Of a DNA stretch of 64,000 nucleotides, positions 1 to 12,800 are shown one piece after another; within the stretch, counting starts at the first letter, position 1, and each line of letters begins with the position of its first letter. The translations under genes were made by a program, and so were the position numbers. The stretch comes from Asterella californica. Taxonomy: Eukaryota > Streptophyta > Marchantiopsida > Marchantiales > Aytoniaceae. Under the pieces are notes generated by a model. It was not told where the DNA came from. It was given only the letters and a program-made list of their open reading frames with translations, and searched no databases. The stretch lies in NCBI GenBank assembly GCA_036924285.1, contig JAYKYS010000014.1, forward strand, positions 2,852,001-2,916,000. Direction: 5' to 3'.

Positions 1-1050
1 TCTTTGCTGACATAACTGTGGTAGATGCATACTCTCCATGTGACATCTCTATGGCTTGCAGAAAGACCACTTGGAGACTAGGATGTGCAGTTACCATGGT
101 TGGCTATGACTATCGATTTACTCGACAAGCGTCTTTGGCTTCCTTCTCATAATATTTTCTATTGTATGGCCGAGATCCAGATCTACCTTCGGTCATTCGT
201 CGTGATTCTACTGAAGTGTTGAACTTTGATGACTCGGATATGTGGATGAGAGCATGTTCTCAAGGAGTCGAGATATTTCAGAGAGTTATGTCTTTTTGAG
301 AACCTAGCCATTGCTCAACATAGAGACACGTTGCGATATGCGACTATTCGAGGAGGAGGTTATCATCCATCGATTTGCAGGTTTCATCTTGACGATTATA
401 TCTATCTACAACAGACTACACCGACGATATTGGATTTGACCGCATGACGCATTATTTTACGAGTGCGTGAGGTATTACCTTCTGGAGTACTCATGTTAGA
501 GGACCGTGATGATGTTGTTTAAAAGGACCATATGCATAATTGCGCGTCATGTTATCTTCCCAACATCGTTGGTACTGTTGACTTAAGCTTAGCAGTTGGT
601 AACATCTCCCAAAACATACTAGATCGCGGATTATGTAAATTCTCCCAATAGACGTGTGATCTTGACATGACCACCAGACTATCACCAAGTGAATGTTGTC
701 AACAAATGTGAGATCTCGTGTCCTCAGCAACGAAATATCCGATGTAATGCTTGCTGGTATCCTCCGACAGCTGATGAATCTTTTCTTGGGAGCAGAGGTG
801 CAGACCTACTCTATGCATAACAGTACTCTGTGTGTAGCCTCGTGAGTAGTGTGTGTCTAAATTTCTACATCGATCTCAATCTCATACAATTGTTTTGAAA
901 CGCAAGAGGGAGATCCTTTCGAATCGCAACCACGGCTCAGAGATAAAATGGAGCACCGTCAGATCACTTTCTCCTAGACTTCGGTTCTCTTCTCAGTTTT
1001 AGAAAGTATTCCTTACTCCTAACGTAATAATATTGCCACATGGAAAATAA
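1..1050. mobile_element. Scrambled relic of the DNMT-bearing retroelement family
   Basis: This stretch is a mosaic of pieces that match the retroelement at 41-55 kb. Bases 1-51 match the plus strand near 44324-44374, which is minus-coded reverse transcriptase. Bases about 52-598 match the reverse complement of 42255-41740, so here the integrase C-terminal part is plus-coded. Bases about 599-770 match the plus strand of 51484-51660, the minus-coded methyltransferase region around the catalytic cysteine. The three pieces sit in an order and orientation that no simple deletion of the 41-55 kb copy would give. Stops are frequent and no ORF survives. In the methyltransferase piece the Pro before the catalytic Cys reads as Ser. 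Bases 780-1050 show nothing I recognise. The matches are by eye and span long stretches with small differences. Confidence 0.75.
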
Positions 1051-1051
1051 T

Positions 1052-2105
1052 CTAAAAATATAAACGAGGAGTTGGCAGCTCTGCTGGTACCTCTGACGCG
1101 GCTAAGGTGACATATGTCTTAGTGGCAACCATGTGCGCTTCTGAAATTGGCTCGAGAGTCAAAAGAGATCCTTGGGAAGTCAAATCCACATGCGCTTCTT
1201 GGCTCTTCTGCAAGGTTTGCTTGAAGCTGGGAGCTGGAGTGATCTCACAAGAGTCAGAGGTAGTCATTATCTCCACTCTGAACACTTGGGAATGTCTCCT
1301 CTTCCTGTCTTCCGGAAGGCGTCTTGAGTTCAAGGGCTTCCTCGCATGTCTGTTTCGCTTCCAATGTTGTTACCACCAGGTGAACATCGAGGTCGAACTC
1401 CTCCTTGTCAAGATCTTTCACAAAGACTGGTCCTGGTGCACCGGAAGACGTGGTTGCAGGATTGAGAATTGAGAGAAGACCATAGAGAGTCTTCAGACTC
1501 TCGACATGTCGATCCAAGTAGCGGAACATGCTATCCTTGCATTCCACCAACATCTCCTTAGAGACGTCATCTCACGTTCGGGCTAAGGTCAGAAGCTTCC
1601 TCCATGCGGTGAAGTTAAACTTCTTCTTGAGCGCTTCTCTCATTTACGTCATGATCTCCTTACCTCGGGCTTTCGCTTCCACCTGATGCTTCTCTCTTGT
1701 GCATCCTTGGCTTCTACATCTTCTCGTTGTGCGCTCCAAGTCTTCTTCTTTTCTGCCAGATCAGTAGTTTATCCCTGATCCGCAAGACTTCCTGCTCCTT
1801 CTGCTAAGTCACACCTGCAACTCCTGGTGGCTCTTCCGCAGTTGGGCCAATTCCTTAACAGAAGTGGAAGCTTCCGCCTTGTACTTCGTGACAATCTTCT
1901 CCGTGGTGCGGAGGTTGGCTTCCAGAACTTCCACCCTCTGCTTCTGTGCTTCCTCTTGCTGAATCAAAGTCCAAAGGTCAAATCCATGTTGAAGAGGCTT
2001 CTCTTGGACTTTAGTACGCTTCTCCACCAACTCCATAGCTAGTTGGATCTCGGCGTTGAAGAAGGCGCTGAACTCCATAGGAATGTAGACAAGACTAGAC
2101 AACAT
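1052..2105 (-). pseudogene. Broken coiled-coil ORF of a retroelement, second copy
   Basis: Minus-strand fragments at 2105-1809 and 1553-1052 encode a glutamate-, lysine- and glutamine-rich coiled coil followed by a segment with the string MFRYLDR and a later EEFDLDVHLVV block. Both parts are clearly homologous to the fragments at 47672-46779. Here the MFRYLDR and EEFDLDVHLVV blocks lie in one frame (1553-1254), which shows that the frame break between the same blocks in the 47-kb copy is secondary. Frame changes and stops between the pieces show this copy is dead. I do not recognise the protein family. A Gag-like or structural protein of a non-autonomous element is an inference from its repeat context. 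Confidence 0.6.
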
Positions 2106-2803
2106 AGACAGTGAATGACATCCTCGGTGCAGTCCTGCTTCTAGACTGATGTGTCGAGAGATAGTGACAAAAAGTTCAAGGAGTAGCCTCCAGAAGCTAA
2201 TGTAACTTCTTCTCGGGGATCAGATTGCAGATTTTGTTTACAGAAGCTTTGTCTATTTCGTCTGAGGATTGGGTATCATCGAATTCATACTCAATTGTGC
2301 ATGAGAAGTCTTCCTATTGAGTGGCGATGATTGTTAGAAGTTGTGCAGAGTCCAAACTTGTCTCATCTAGTGGAGCACTTCGGATCCACGTACGGACTGT
2401 CCATGAGAGATTGGTCCCTTGAGTCAGAGTAGTTGAAATAAGGACAAAAGAAGTTAGAAGACTTCTTTCCACAATAGAAGACGTCATCCTCAACCAGAAG
2501 ATATTGTGACTATAAGTAGATATTTGGTATTCTTCTCTAATTTACTACAAGCAGGGATGGCTTGTTAGTCAAGATCCGGATTACAAGTCTATCGGAACAT
2601 TAATTTATCTCTTTTCTTTTATTTCCGCTTGTTTTGATTTTCTCTTCTTCTTTATCTTCTCTCATTTTCCACTTTCATCCTTTTTTCTATTTGGTTTCAG
2701 AAGCTTCGTATGAGTATCTGTGAAGGTGAATGTCGTTGTAGTGCTGCCAGAAGACTATTTCTATAGACAGAAGTCTGGGAAGACTACATGAGACATACAC
2801 CTT
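2106..2803 (+). mobile_element. Retroelement internal sequence next to an LTR
   Basis: Bases about 2541-2800 match the reverse complement of 45710-45440, so this part lies in the opposite orientation to the neighbouring coiled-coil pieces, relative to the 45-50 kb copy. It runs directly into the LTR-like block that follows. Bases 2106-2540 hold no gene; they are rich in agaagc and gaagac words like the 45-50 kb insertion. Confidence 0.5.
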
Positions 2804-2863
2804 GACACATAAACACAACATACATATGTGTATGACATCATATGTATGTTGTGTTTATGTGTC
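2804..2863. repeat. Perfect 25-bp inverted repeat
   Basis: Bases 2804-2828 and 2839-2863 are exact reverse complements around a 10-base spacer. It marks the left edge of the LTR-like block and could be a fold-back end or an LTR end doubled in inverted orientation. Confidence 0.9.
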
Positions 2864-3302
2864 ATTTGATCAGACAATGATGTATGTTGTGTAATGATGT
2901 ATGTACGCACAACAACTGTCGCATCATGTGTAGCGGCTCTGCTAACTAAATTGCACGGTAGTTAGTCCCGTTAAGGCCGTTAGCGTTGTTAGGAGAAGTT
3001 CTTGGTACGGATCCCTTTGGAGAATATAGTGTGAAGTAAGAGCTTGTGGACCTCAACCTTTGAGTTGAGCCTTCAAGCTTTGGCTATGGTGGATGAGCAG
3101 AGTGAAGATAACTTTTATTCTCGGATGCATAGAATGGATTTGGCTTGACTAGAGTGATCTTTGTGTGGTCGACATTTCAGTATGAATGAATAGAAGATTC
3201 TTGTAGTACATGTGTGTATGTGTATGACATCTTATGTATGTTGTGCTCGTCGTTTGATTGCACAATGATGTATGTTATGTAACGATGTGTATGCGCACGA
3301 CA
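2804..3302 (+). repeat. LTR of the DNMT-bearing retroelement family
   Basis: The block has the order A-C-B-A, where A is a roughly 110-bp tgtgtatg-rich module ending in gcgcacgaca, C carries the ccgttaaggccgttagcg region, and B carries the gagccttcaagctt...tggctatggtgga region. The same modules, reverse-complemented, make up the split LTR at 32128-32523 plus 41267-41378. The right edge at 3302 ends in CA. The left edge is uncertain because it coincides with a perfect 25-bp inverted repeat. Only one LTR is present here. Confidence 0.65.
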
Positions 3303-5527
3303 AAATCTTCCTTTCCATTTGTTATTCATTGTCTCGCGTGTTCTTAGTTCGATAATAAAACTAAAGAAGTTTGTTATTCATTTTCTCGTGTTTTATTTAG
3401 TTCTCTAATAAAAATAAAGAAGTTAATTTACTTAAGAACAGAGTGAGTAACATTGTAACAACTTTGCTTAGCTCTAAATGATTTGTGAAGAGACTCTATT
3501 CATAAAATGTTGTCGTTACTTGTTGTATCACATATAACTTTTAATGCGATGACAGAATTTAAAGTTCACACTTTCTCGAGGAATTTTAGTAATCCAGGAA
3601 GCTTAAGAGAATTTGTCGTTACCCCTGATCTCTACTCCGGGTATCTCAATAGTTACTCAGAGTGATTTCAGGTTAAACCCCACACCTCACTATCCACAAA
3701 AATGAATCTACCCCAGATCGCCATAGTTCGAAACTCCTTAATACTCCGTTTCTTCACACTCACTTAGTAGTAAACCCCGATTTAGTACTAAACTGGATCG
3801 CATAAAACGGAACCGGTTTTGCGGTTCAGTTTAAACCGTTTTAGATATGGTTCAGTTTCTAAACGTATCGGTCTTCAAATAATAATTTTAATATTCGACC
3901 CTCAATGAATCGGTCTTTCAAGTAAATAATCTTTACTAATTTAATCCTCGAAGTCTATGGTCCTCGAGTATTTTCGTTTCGTAATATAATTTAATCGATC
4001 AACGCTTTCTTTACCGAAAAAAACATAATCACTAGATTTTCTATTATAATTTGAGTATTGTAACATCGTGTCAATTTTTAGCATCATGATCCAATAGAAA
4101 TGATTGTCAACTATTCATTGAGAATACCATTCAGGATTTCTGGAAACAATTAGTCTATAATCATTTGGTTAAGTTCAGGCTTTGAAATTGAGGGTGAGGT
4201 AGAAAACTTTGAAAAGTATTAGGTCTTGGTTCAGTTCGGTCCCAATAGAACTGGTTTAGTACAAAAACGAACTGATTGCTACTCTCACTCCGTTTATATT
4301 TTCACCAAAGATTTACTTTACTGCACCCTTAATAAGTTTATCTGACTTTAGCCCACCCCCCTTAACTTGATAGACTTGGCAGCAACAACAGCATAGCAGA
4401 TTCATCAGGTTTATCGCCATGTGAAGAACTGCACTAGGACAAGTAAGAGATATTCTGAGTAATCCGTTGTAAAGAAATTCTAAACTTAACTTTTTGTGTA
4501 GATACATGACTTACAGTTAACATGAGAGTCTCACCATTCAGATGATATACCATTCTCCCATTCACATGATATGGCATTTGACATACTGGAACTACTATTA
4601 CCATACAAGTAAAGCAATGTTAAGAGAGGTGGGGGCCAAGTCCTAAAAACGTAGTAAGAGTGTGGTCAAGTAAATTTATGTATTTCACTCTCCTGTTTTC
4701 TTTCAAGCTTTGATCTTTACTCACAGGGGTGCATCGCCTCACCCATTGGAATACGCAACTTCAACATCGTGCTATGTCCATTTCAGTCTGCACTGCAGCT
4801 CATGCTTTTTCAATTTCTTGTGGATAAGGTGCCTAGAATTGAACTTGCAGGAAACACATTGTAAAAAATACCACCCCGTTAAGCTTGTACCCAATTGAAC
4901 CTACTGTCGACAGTCAGGGCTCAAATGTATCTCCGCTCCATGTGTTCAAGCTTACATTGCACTGCTATGTGAAGTTAACTGTTGGGTGACTTCGAACTTC
5001 TTGCGGTGAGAATATGCCACTTCGAATGCACAAGTACCGCGGTATGCTCCTATCGTGCGATGTATCCTCAGCTTCATATCATAATAGAGTTAAAGTGAAC
5101 GACAATGTGTAAAGACCTTTATTCACGACGTCCTTTCTCAAATGAGAACTTTGGTAATAGAATGTCGAACTGATTTTTCAGTGACAACATCCTGTTCAGA
5201 AATGCTTTCCAAGAAACAGAATATTAGGAACTCAAGGTGGGCACACTACTTGCAACCAGCTGAGTAAGAGCGCGGAAATCAGCCCCCTAGTAGATGAAGG
5301 CCAAAAGCTTCAAACTGATTGTCCATATCACGTGAATTGGGCCCATGATGCAGCAGATTCTGCGGTGAAGGTCCCCATATACTACATGGAGCACTGTACA
5401 AGTGGAGACTGAGCTCCGATGTGTTGATAGGACAGGAACGCCTCACTTGGGAAGCACCGGTCTGGCTGGCTGGGAGTTTCAGCCAGAGGTATATCCTTTT
5501 AGTTATTACAGCTCAACGGCTTAAGGT
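3303..5527. other. Intergenic, no gene recognised
   Basis: No coding stretch with convincing codon structure. Around 3770-3860 and 4220-4270 there are repeated ggttcagttt and aaccggtttt words, on both strands, typical of old degenerate plant repeats. The part next to 5527 should contain the 3' UTR of the gene to the right. Confidence 0.5.
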
Positions 5528-8500
5528 TCACCGATATGTAGCCAGGTTCTCTTTGTTGGAGAAAACATCATCTGCCGTCAGTTGTCTCCTCCTCTTGGTA
5601 TTTCTAGGTGCCGCTGTGTTTTCATTCTTGCCATTTATCGCCAACTCTCCTAATGCAGATCTTACTGATCTTGTATGCAGGTGACGTGGGGTTAAGTTAC
5701 CTTTGCTGTCGTTTATATGAACAATATGCGTCGAATCCACATCAAACTTCGCCTGAGGATCATCCTGGGCCGAAAAGGACATGTACATTCCACCGATGAG
5801 AATGATGATAGAATGCTGTGTTCAGCAGAGATGAGAGGGCAAGTTCTGGAGGTGCAAGAAAATGCACAAGCGTAGGACTCGCAGGCTGAACTTTGTCCAA
5901 GAAGCTGGAAACATAGAGAAAGAGAACTGACGCGAGGAGGGATAACTCTACCGTGGAGTTACATGCAGTTCTGTCTCTCTACTCCAAGGTGGGGTGAAAG
6001 CAAAACAGTGCAAGGCCCCTTTATGGTCCCTAAGAAACAGAGAAAGGATTGAAAATGCACGCACCATGATAGACGAAGGCTTCTGAGGTACTTGTGTATA
6101 TGACAGCGCCCCTGGCTCGACGACCTATACACATTCATGAGCATAGTGGAGGTGAGGCTCACGTCACGCATACAATCTCAGGAAGCGCTTCCACAGTAGG
6201 AGCAATGTATATCCGAAATGATGGAACTTCACATCAGCATCACAAGCGACGCCCATTACACCACAACAAACTTCATCAATCACAGCTAGAAAAGAAACTT
6301 GACCATTAACAGCTTGCTTTCAACAAGTAATAACACCAGCTTCACTCCATACGAATCCAATCAGTTGCATTGCAAGACTAACCTTCTGTTCCAACACTTC
6401 GACCTCGTCCAGAAGAGCACAATGTTTTTGGTCCACAGCCAATGGTTCGACAGATCTCGAACATTTGCAGGGGTGGTCTACAGTGGATGATCTACAATCG
6501 CCATTGCGATATCGCGGCGAATCAGCGCATGCAAATCCGCTTTCCGTGACGGTTACGTCCTCATCCTGAAGTAGAGAGGCATACACGTTTCAGACGTGAG
6601 GAAGAAATGCAGCAAAACTATCGACATAGTGGGGCCAACGTACACCAGACGACGTCCTTAAGCATACCAAGGATTTTGGGTGACATGAGATAAGAACTAC
6701 GAACAGAACTGGACATTTAGACGGTCAGTAAGTGACCGTCCAACTTACTTGCAAGTCCTAACGTATCTGCCCGGATTCCTCGAATCAAGAAGCCAACTGG
6801 AAGCAAGAGGAAACAGTTGAGCTAATAAAAGGGGCAGAGAAAATACAAACCTTAACGGCTTGCCCTGTTTCTTGTGTATATGTCGTCCTTGAGGATTTGG
6901 TTCGCCGGTTCTTCAAGGGAGATAAAAGGAACAGTTAGTTAGACATACGACAAATGGACAACCCGTGACTAGACTGATGAGCTCGAAGAGATTAACTTAG
7001 TTCCTGTTGTATTTAGTAGCTAAATAACAGTGGCTCACCTCCTTTCGAGCAAGACGCTTGTTGGCCTTAGCCAAAAGACTCCGCAGAAAAAGGTTTTCCT
7101 CCATGACTTCGACTAACTGACGCTCTCGTTTGAGGTCGTCATCTGGAGTTGGGACCTGCTCCATGATAAGTCGAATCTCCTCTTCATAGTTCTCGCACCG
7201 AACCCTGAGAGCTTCCAGCTCTGACTCAACTTGGAATTCCGAATCTTTCTGCAAGTCGACCCCAAATATCTGCAGCCTGGCACTGTTCATCACAAGGAAA
7301 GTCAACTACAATGTAAACGGTAGAAAATGTAAGCCCATACTCATATTGTGGCCACGGTTGTCAGGCGAAACTTCCACTGGTACAGAATTCATATCTAGGT
7401 ACTTCAGTCCTTGTTAAATACCAAAACCCGTAGTACTATGCACATTATATGGTGCTGACTTCTTGCACGACTCAACAGCAACAGCATCGAGAGTTCAAAA
7501 AATGTTGACTCGTTTTGCAACTACTAGAGGCTCTTCTATGGTATGATCTTGGATTGTTTTCTATGATAGAATTGCTTTGCCTGCACAGAGAGAGCACTAC
7601 ATCGTGGAGAATTTGACAGGTAATTTCTTACCGCATGTCTTCCAGCTCTATTTTCAGTTCTACTGCCTCCATTACTGACACCGCGAGACGGTACTGTAGC
7701 TCTTTCGCTCTCCCGCTCTGCAAGATCAAATTTACATCAGCTACTGTCTGCCAGTAAAACAGGTGCACCGCAAGTATATGGGCAGAAAACCAAGCACTGG
7801 CCTATTAATCAAAGTCTCACCTCCACTGACAGCTGCTCCCTCAGATTTTCGTTCGAGTCACACGATCTCCAGATAAAGTCTTGTACTGTTTTCGCCGTAC
7901 AGAAGTTTCCAAGAATAGATACATCCAGCTGCTTTTGGTTACAATTTCCAGATCCACCCCAAATAATTCGCATTCCTTCAGCCGTCGCCCCGTCTTCTTC
8001 TTCTGTTGAGACATGCGTGGGTGTTCTATCGACTGGGACAGAAGCTCCCAACAGGAGGTCGCGACTCGGCTGATGAAGGAGATTCGGGGAGCCTATAGAA
8101 ACTGAGCTCCGGTCCGATTCACCAACTGACCCTACCTGTTCTATTTTCTCCAAAGAGAGTTGCAACTGCAGTGATTCATCTGGGAATATAGTAGTGGTTT
8201 GAAGTCCAACGGTTAAAACAAGTAACAGCGTGATCCCCTGTTTACACAAACAAGGGGAAAATGAGTAAAACCCTGTAGGTACACCAGAACAAATAGAAGC
8301 TTAAGCCGCAGAAGCTTCTAGGAGGTTATAGACTTAAGTGAGTATCCCCTAGCGTTACCATTCCAGATCTCCGATCTGGAATGGATGGATCTTCTTCTTA
8401 TGGATCTTCTTCCTGATAGGAGGCTCTGAAGAAAGGAAACGCCATGCACTGTATATTGAATGTAAATTATATTGTTGTTGTGATTTCTGTTCAACAAAGG

Positions 8501-9300
8501 ACTAGGTTTATGTTACGACTCACGTTCACGACTTCGTGTTCTCTATTTAGAAGTCGACCCAAGCTATATTGCAACAGATTCCCCATCATTTCTTCTACAC
8601 CGTGAAGCTTCAGGACTCTGCAAAAGTGAATTTAGACAGCGTAACATTTAGTCCCAACGCACAGTCGACATTTATGCCGGTGAGCTACCCATCCTCACGC
8701 CTGCTTCAGTGTCACCCTGTGAAACCTACTTCCCGTGTCGCCGCTCCAAGAACTAGGAGAATCCCCATAGCATCAAGCTGGAGCCTGCTATGTTCAAAGT
8801 TAAGACTAGATTTAGAAGTTCTAAACGGGTTCTTGCGCAAATATTATATTTTACCAAGTAGACCCATGAACTGCCAATTGTACAGATAGAGAAACAGGAA
8901 CGACAAAGAAAAGGAAATTGGTAAAAATATGTGGATAACAAGTCATTGTACCTGGCAGGAAATGTACTGGAATCGGCCTCCGCTAATGCGTCCATTCTTG
9001 AGGTCTGGAGATACACTGCCAAATTAGCAACGAGAGAACCGAGAAGAGGGACAGATCCACTCGGACGACTTACGAGTTTCCATCTTATGATACCCACTAT
9101 TTGGTATATAAGAGACTAACCAAGATGAAGAAGGAGAATGCAAGATGCAAGCTAAATCAATAGGGAGAATAACACAGCTAATTTACTTGTAATAACACTC
9201 AATGCAGCAGATTGCGTAGTCGCTAATAACAGAGAATTACCGTTGGAAAGGCCTGCTGTTCCGGAGCTGCCAGCTGAACAACCTGGATTGGCGTGTCTGT
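5528..9300 (-). CDS. Exon block: probable C-terminal part of the kinesin gene
   Basis: Nine exons can be joined with GT-AG borders and matching phases: 9300-9241, 9004-8952, 8617-8524, 8237-7821, 7717-7632, 7282-7039, 6910-6851, 6565-6383 and 5764-5528 (TGA). They encode about 477 residues, mostly charged and heptad-like. The stretch in 7282-7039 (ELEALRVRCENYEEEIRL onward) is a clear coiled coil. The last exon is basic and ends near KRRRQLTADDVF. The exon at 8237-7821 contains VQDFIWRS, which recalls VQDFIWKS at the acceptor of the kinesin exon at 13723. No start codon or promoter is evident upstream, and the first exon enters in phase 0. It could join the long kinesin exon if that exon uses a weak GTCAGT donor after 9899. 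The alternative is a separate downstream gene or the remnant of a duplicated kinesin tail. Splice joins within the block are fairly firm; attachment to the motor is not. Confidence 0.55.
8358..8384. repeat. Perfect 12-bp hairpin inside an intron
   Basis: ccattccagatc at 8358-8369 is exactly complementary to 8373-8384 with a 3-base loop. It lies between the exons at 8524 and 8237. No function is evident. Confidence 0.8.
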
Positions 9301-9871
9301 CTGAAGATACAAGCTCTGAGTCAGCCCTCAACCCAGCCTACTGCTTGGAGCATATCGTGCATTTCCGACTCCAACTTCTAATGTAGTGTAATCACCAAGT
9401 TGGTTCAAGAAAACCCAACACAGATCAGAACAACAGCTGGGAAAAGTTTCAGAGGCTTGAAACATTATCGCGTCTGCCAAACAGGACTGATGAGCTTAGT
9501 CCTGATGGGTGCATGAATGACACTTAAAAAAAAGACACGTCAGGCTGATGAAGCTTAGATAGTTGTAAAGGATCCAAGGCCTCCAGTTAGAAGGTTTAGG
9601 GTCTGCCACAAGCGCACTTTCATCCTTTGACAGGGGGGAAACCCCCTTGCTTTATTGCGTCCACATAATAAATCTCACTTGCTTCTGAGCTTAAAATATG
9701 AAGAGAAAATCATCAGAGTGATTTTTCTTAGACTTTCAAGCAGAAAGTCCCAACACTTCACTCTGGCGCATCCCTTGCTATGGAATACGACATCCTTCTG
9801 ATCTGAATTTCTCCGCTTTCAACCATGGAGCATTCATCAGATAAATGAATATCCTTAGCTACCGTCATTTG

Positions 9872-12800
9872 TCATGGATAAACACCAATTTCACTGACTC
9901 TTCCTCTATGATTTGGTCTCCTCTGCTCCAACTCCTGTTCGAAGTTCTCAATACCAAGGCAAATCGCCGAAAGAACTTCGTCGTGTAGGGCCACTTCGCC
10001 AATGAAAGTTTTTAAACTTTGGGCGAGCTTGGCCTTTTGAAACTTCGTAGTTGTAACAATCTCTTCTTTCCCATTCAGCTCCTCTACCAAAGCTTTCATG
10101 ATCATGTCTTTCTCAATGTATAGTACAGCAAGCTGCCGATCTAATGTTGCGATGTGTTCTCTTGACATCTTCAATCTCTCAATCAGACTAGCTTGTTCAT
10201 CATGACCTGGATCTCCCATCCTAGTGCAGAACATCAAGTCCTGTTGAGACACTTCTACGGGAACTCCCTTCCCCTGGTCAAACGATGATCCAGGTGTTTC
10301 TTGCACGGAACAGGTTCGATTATCCAGAAGATCCACCAAAGAGCCACCTTCTACAGATTCTACTCCCCTGATTCCCTGCTCAAGATACACGGTTCGATTT
10401 AGCCCGATTTCCATGTCCCCAGGTCGAACATCCGGAAACTTTTCTAGTTCTAGGCGTCTCCTAGTTTTGGCGGAAACTTGTCCATTTGCAACATTTCTTT
10501 GGGATCTCTTGACCCCAACCTGACAAAACAACTCATCAAAGAACAACTCCAGCACTTTAGTACCAGCACGGAGATGAGGCAAACTACAACACTTCCTTAC
10601 CTGGTCACGCTTCTCCGCTCTCGCTGTCTCCTCGATCAAGTCAGGTTCTAAAGTCGGCAAGTTGTTGTAGACGTCTTTCAGACCTTGAAGTCTCAAAACG
10701 AGCTCATCCTTCGAACTCTTCTCCTGGCATGTTATTTGCATGAGACTGATAGCTAAGCTTGCATTTTCCAACAGAAGAACTTGTAGTCCTTCCAGCATAA
10801 GCCCCACGCTAGTCCTCTCCTTAATGTGCAACTTCAAGCAATGGACATCATGCTTCTGTATACTCTCCAACTCCTTGAGTAACCATGCTGTCAAGACCTT
10901 AGCACTGGCAAGCCGTGCCTTCAGATGAACATCCTGGAAGCCTGGAACGTGATTTACTCCACGCCTACTAGGCGTATCCTCTTCCACTTGAAAAGAAGGC
11001 TTCAGGAGCTTCAGTATATGACCACATAAGTTACTCATGGCTACAGGAACCTGGTTCTCCCCACTAACAGCCCTTTCATGATCCGCGCATTTTCCACAAC
11101 TTCGCCCCAACGAAACAGAAGAACACCCAACATGCCTGCCGGAACCGAAGTCCTTCCATATATTTTCAGGTTCCCCGGAATCCAACCCTGGGCGCAGCGT
11201 GACAGAACGATGGGAACTCTTTATGGAGTCCACCGCCAATGAGCTGTTAACCTCACCATTCCTTACATCATGTTCGGCACGCTTTACTACAGACGTGCTT
11301 GTAGCAAGTTCTGACGTCCTCTTTTCATACATTTCACCACCATACATTTCACCATCAACTTCTATCTGAGACAGATGTTCAGCGCTACAGACTGACCCTC
11401 TGAGCAAGCTCATCACCCTTGAGTGTGTTTCGGCAATAACGTCGCATTGACATGTGACTAGATTCGCTTCCCTGGATGATGAAACCTGTTCGCTGCCATG
11501 CGAGTTAGCCAATGAAAGACGAGCAGATGACAAACAGCCCCTGCAGTACATGGTTCCACGTTTTGCAGATGTCTGAGGATCAGACTCGGTGCTTAAGGTG
11601 TCGAGGCCAGCATGCGTCTGGGCATCTATACTCTCCAGAACACTGCTAGTGAACCTATCCTCCTTCAGTTTGCCTCTTGTATCATATTCAAGATATTCCA
11701 GGTTACCTCCAGACCTGACACTCATATGAGCCAAGCGATCCTGGACAGCACCATCCACGTCTGCACATATATCTCGGCATTTTGCGACACAACTCTCCAC
11801 CAACGCTCTACTTCCGTTCAACTTTTTAGCCTTGTAAACACGTCCCTTGAGAGGCGCCGTCGCGAAACATCCCTGTACGAGACAACCTTGAAGGTAAGCT
11901 CCCCGAGCTAGTAGTTGTTTCCACTCCACTCTAATTCTTTGCCAACTGGACGATACGACAATAGACAATGTTCACAGAGGGAACATTGTCGTATGGCAGC
12001 TTAGCTAAGGAGCAAGAACCACGCTCAAAGACAGGTAACACCCAGTAGAATAACGCAATTAAGTACATAAAAAATGTCATAAGTGAAAAGGTAGCCTGTA
12101 TGCTATCTTCGAACGTGAAGTTTGCGTAACTCGTAACTCGGGAACCTAAGGGGACTGACGAATCGGAATGTGAACTGTCGCGCACATTTTATCCAGAGAT
12201 ATAATTGATCAATCTCAACCACAGAGTACTGTAATGCAGGTGTGCATAAAATGTGCTTGGGGTTGACAAAATACATACTGGAATGCTCTGCAGCGTCAGA
12301 GCTTGCACATGTAGGGACTCCACCAAAATGCCTTGTAAGGAAGAAGTGAGCAACCGCGCGGCATCCATTTCGCACTCCACATCCTCTATAACACGTCTGA
12401 GGCGTTCTTGCGACTCTAGTTGAGCAATCAACTCATGCTGCACGAACAAGACGCATACAAGTTACACAATATTCCTGCTCTTCGCTTTCCACCACCTGCA
12501 ACTGGGTACTGCACAAGGACTTCTATGCGGACAATTCTTACGAAGCAGGTGAGATTGGCCCCATCGAAAAAGCGTAAAAGACTTTGATATGGGGCCAAGA
12601 TAATATATACTGGAACACGGGTGAAGCAGTTTTCGGTGAAAACAGTGACTTCCCCCACACACTTAAGGAATGTAGTATAGCTGACCACCGGAGGATTGCA
12701 GTATAGCTGTGAGCTCCGCGAAACTCATACCTCTAAAGCCGCATTTTCTCTCAGCATCTTCTCATGCTGAGATCTGAGATTCCCGTTTTCCTGCAACACT

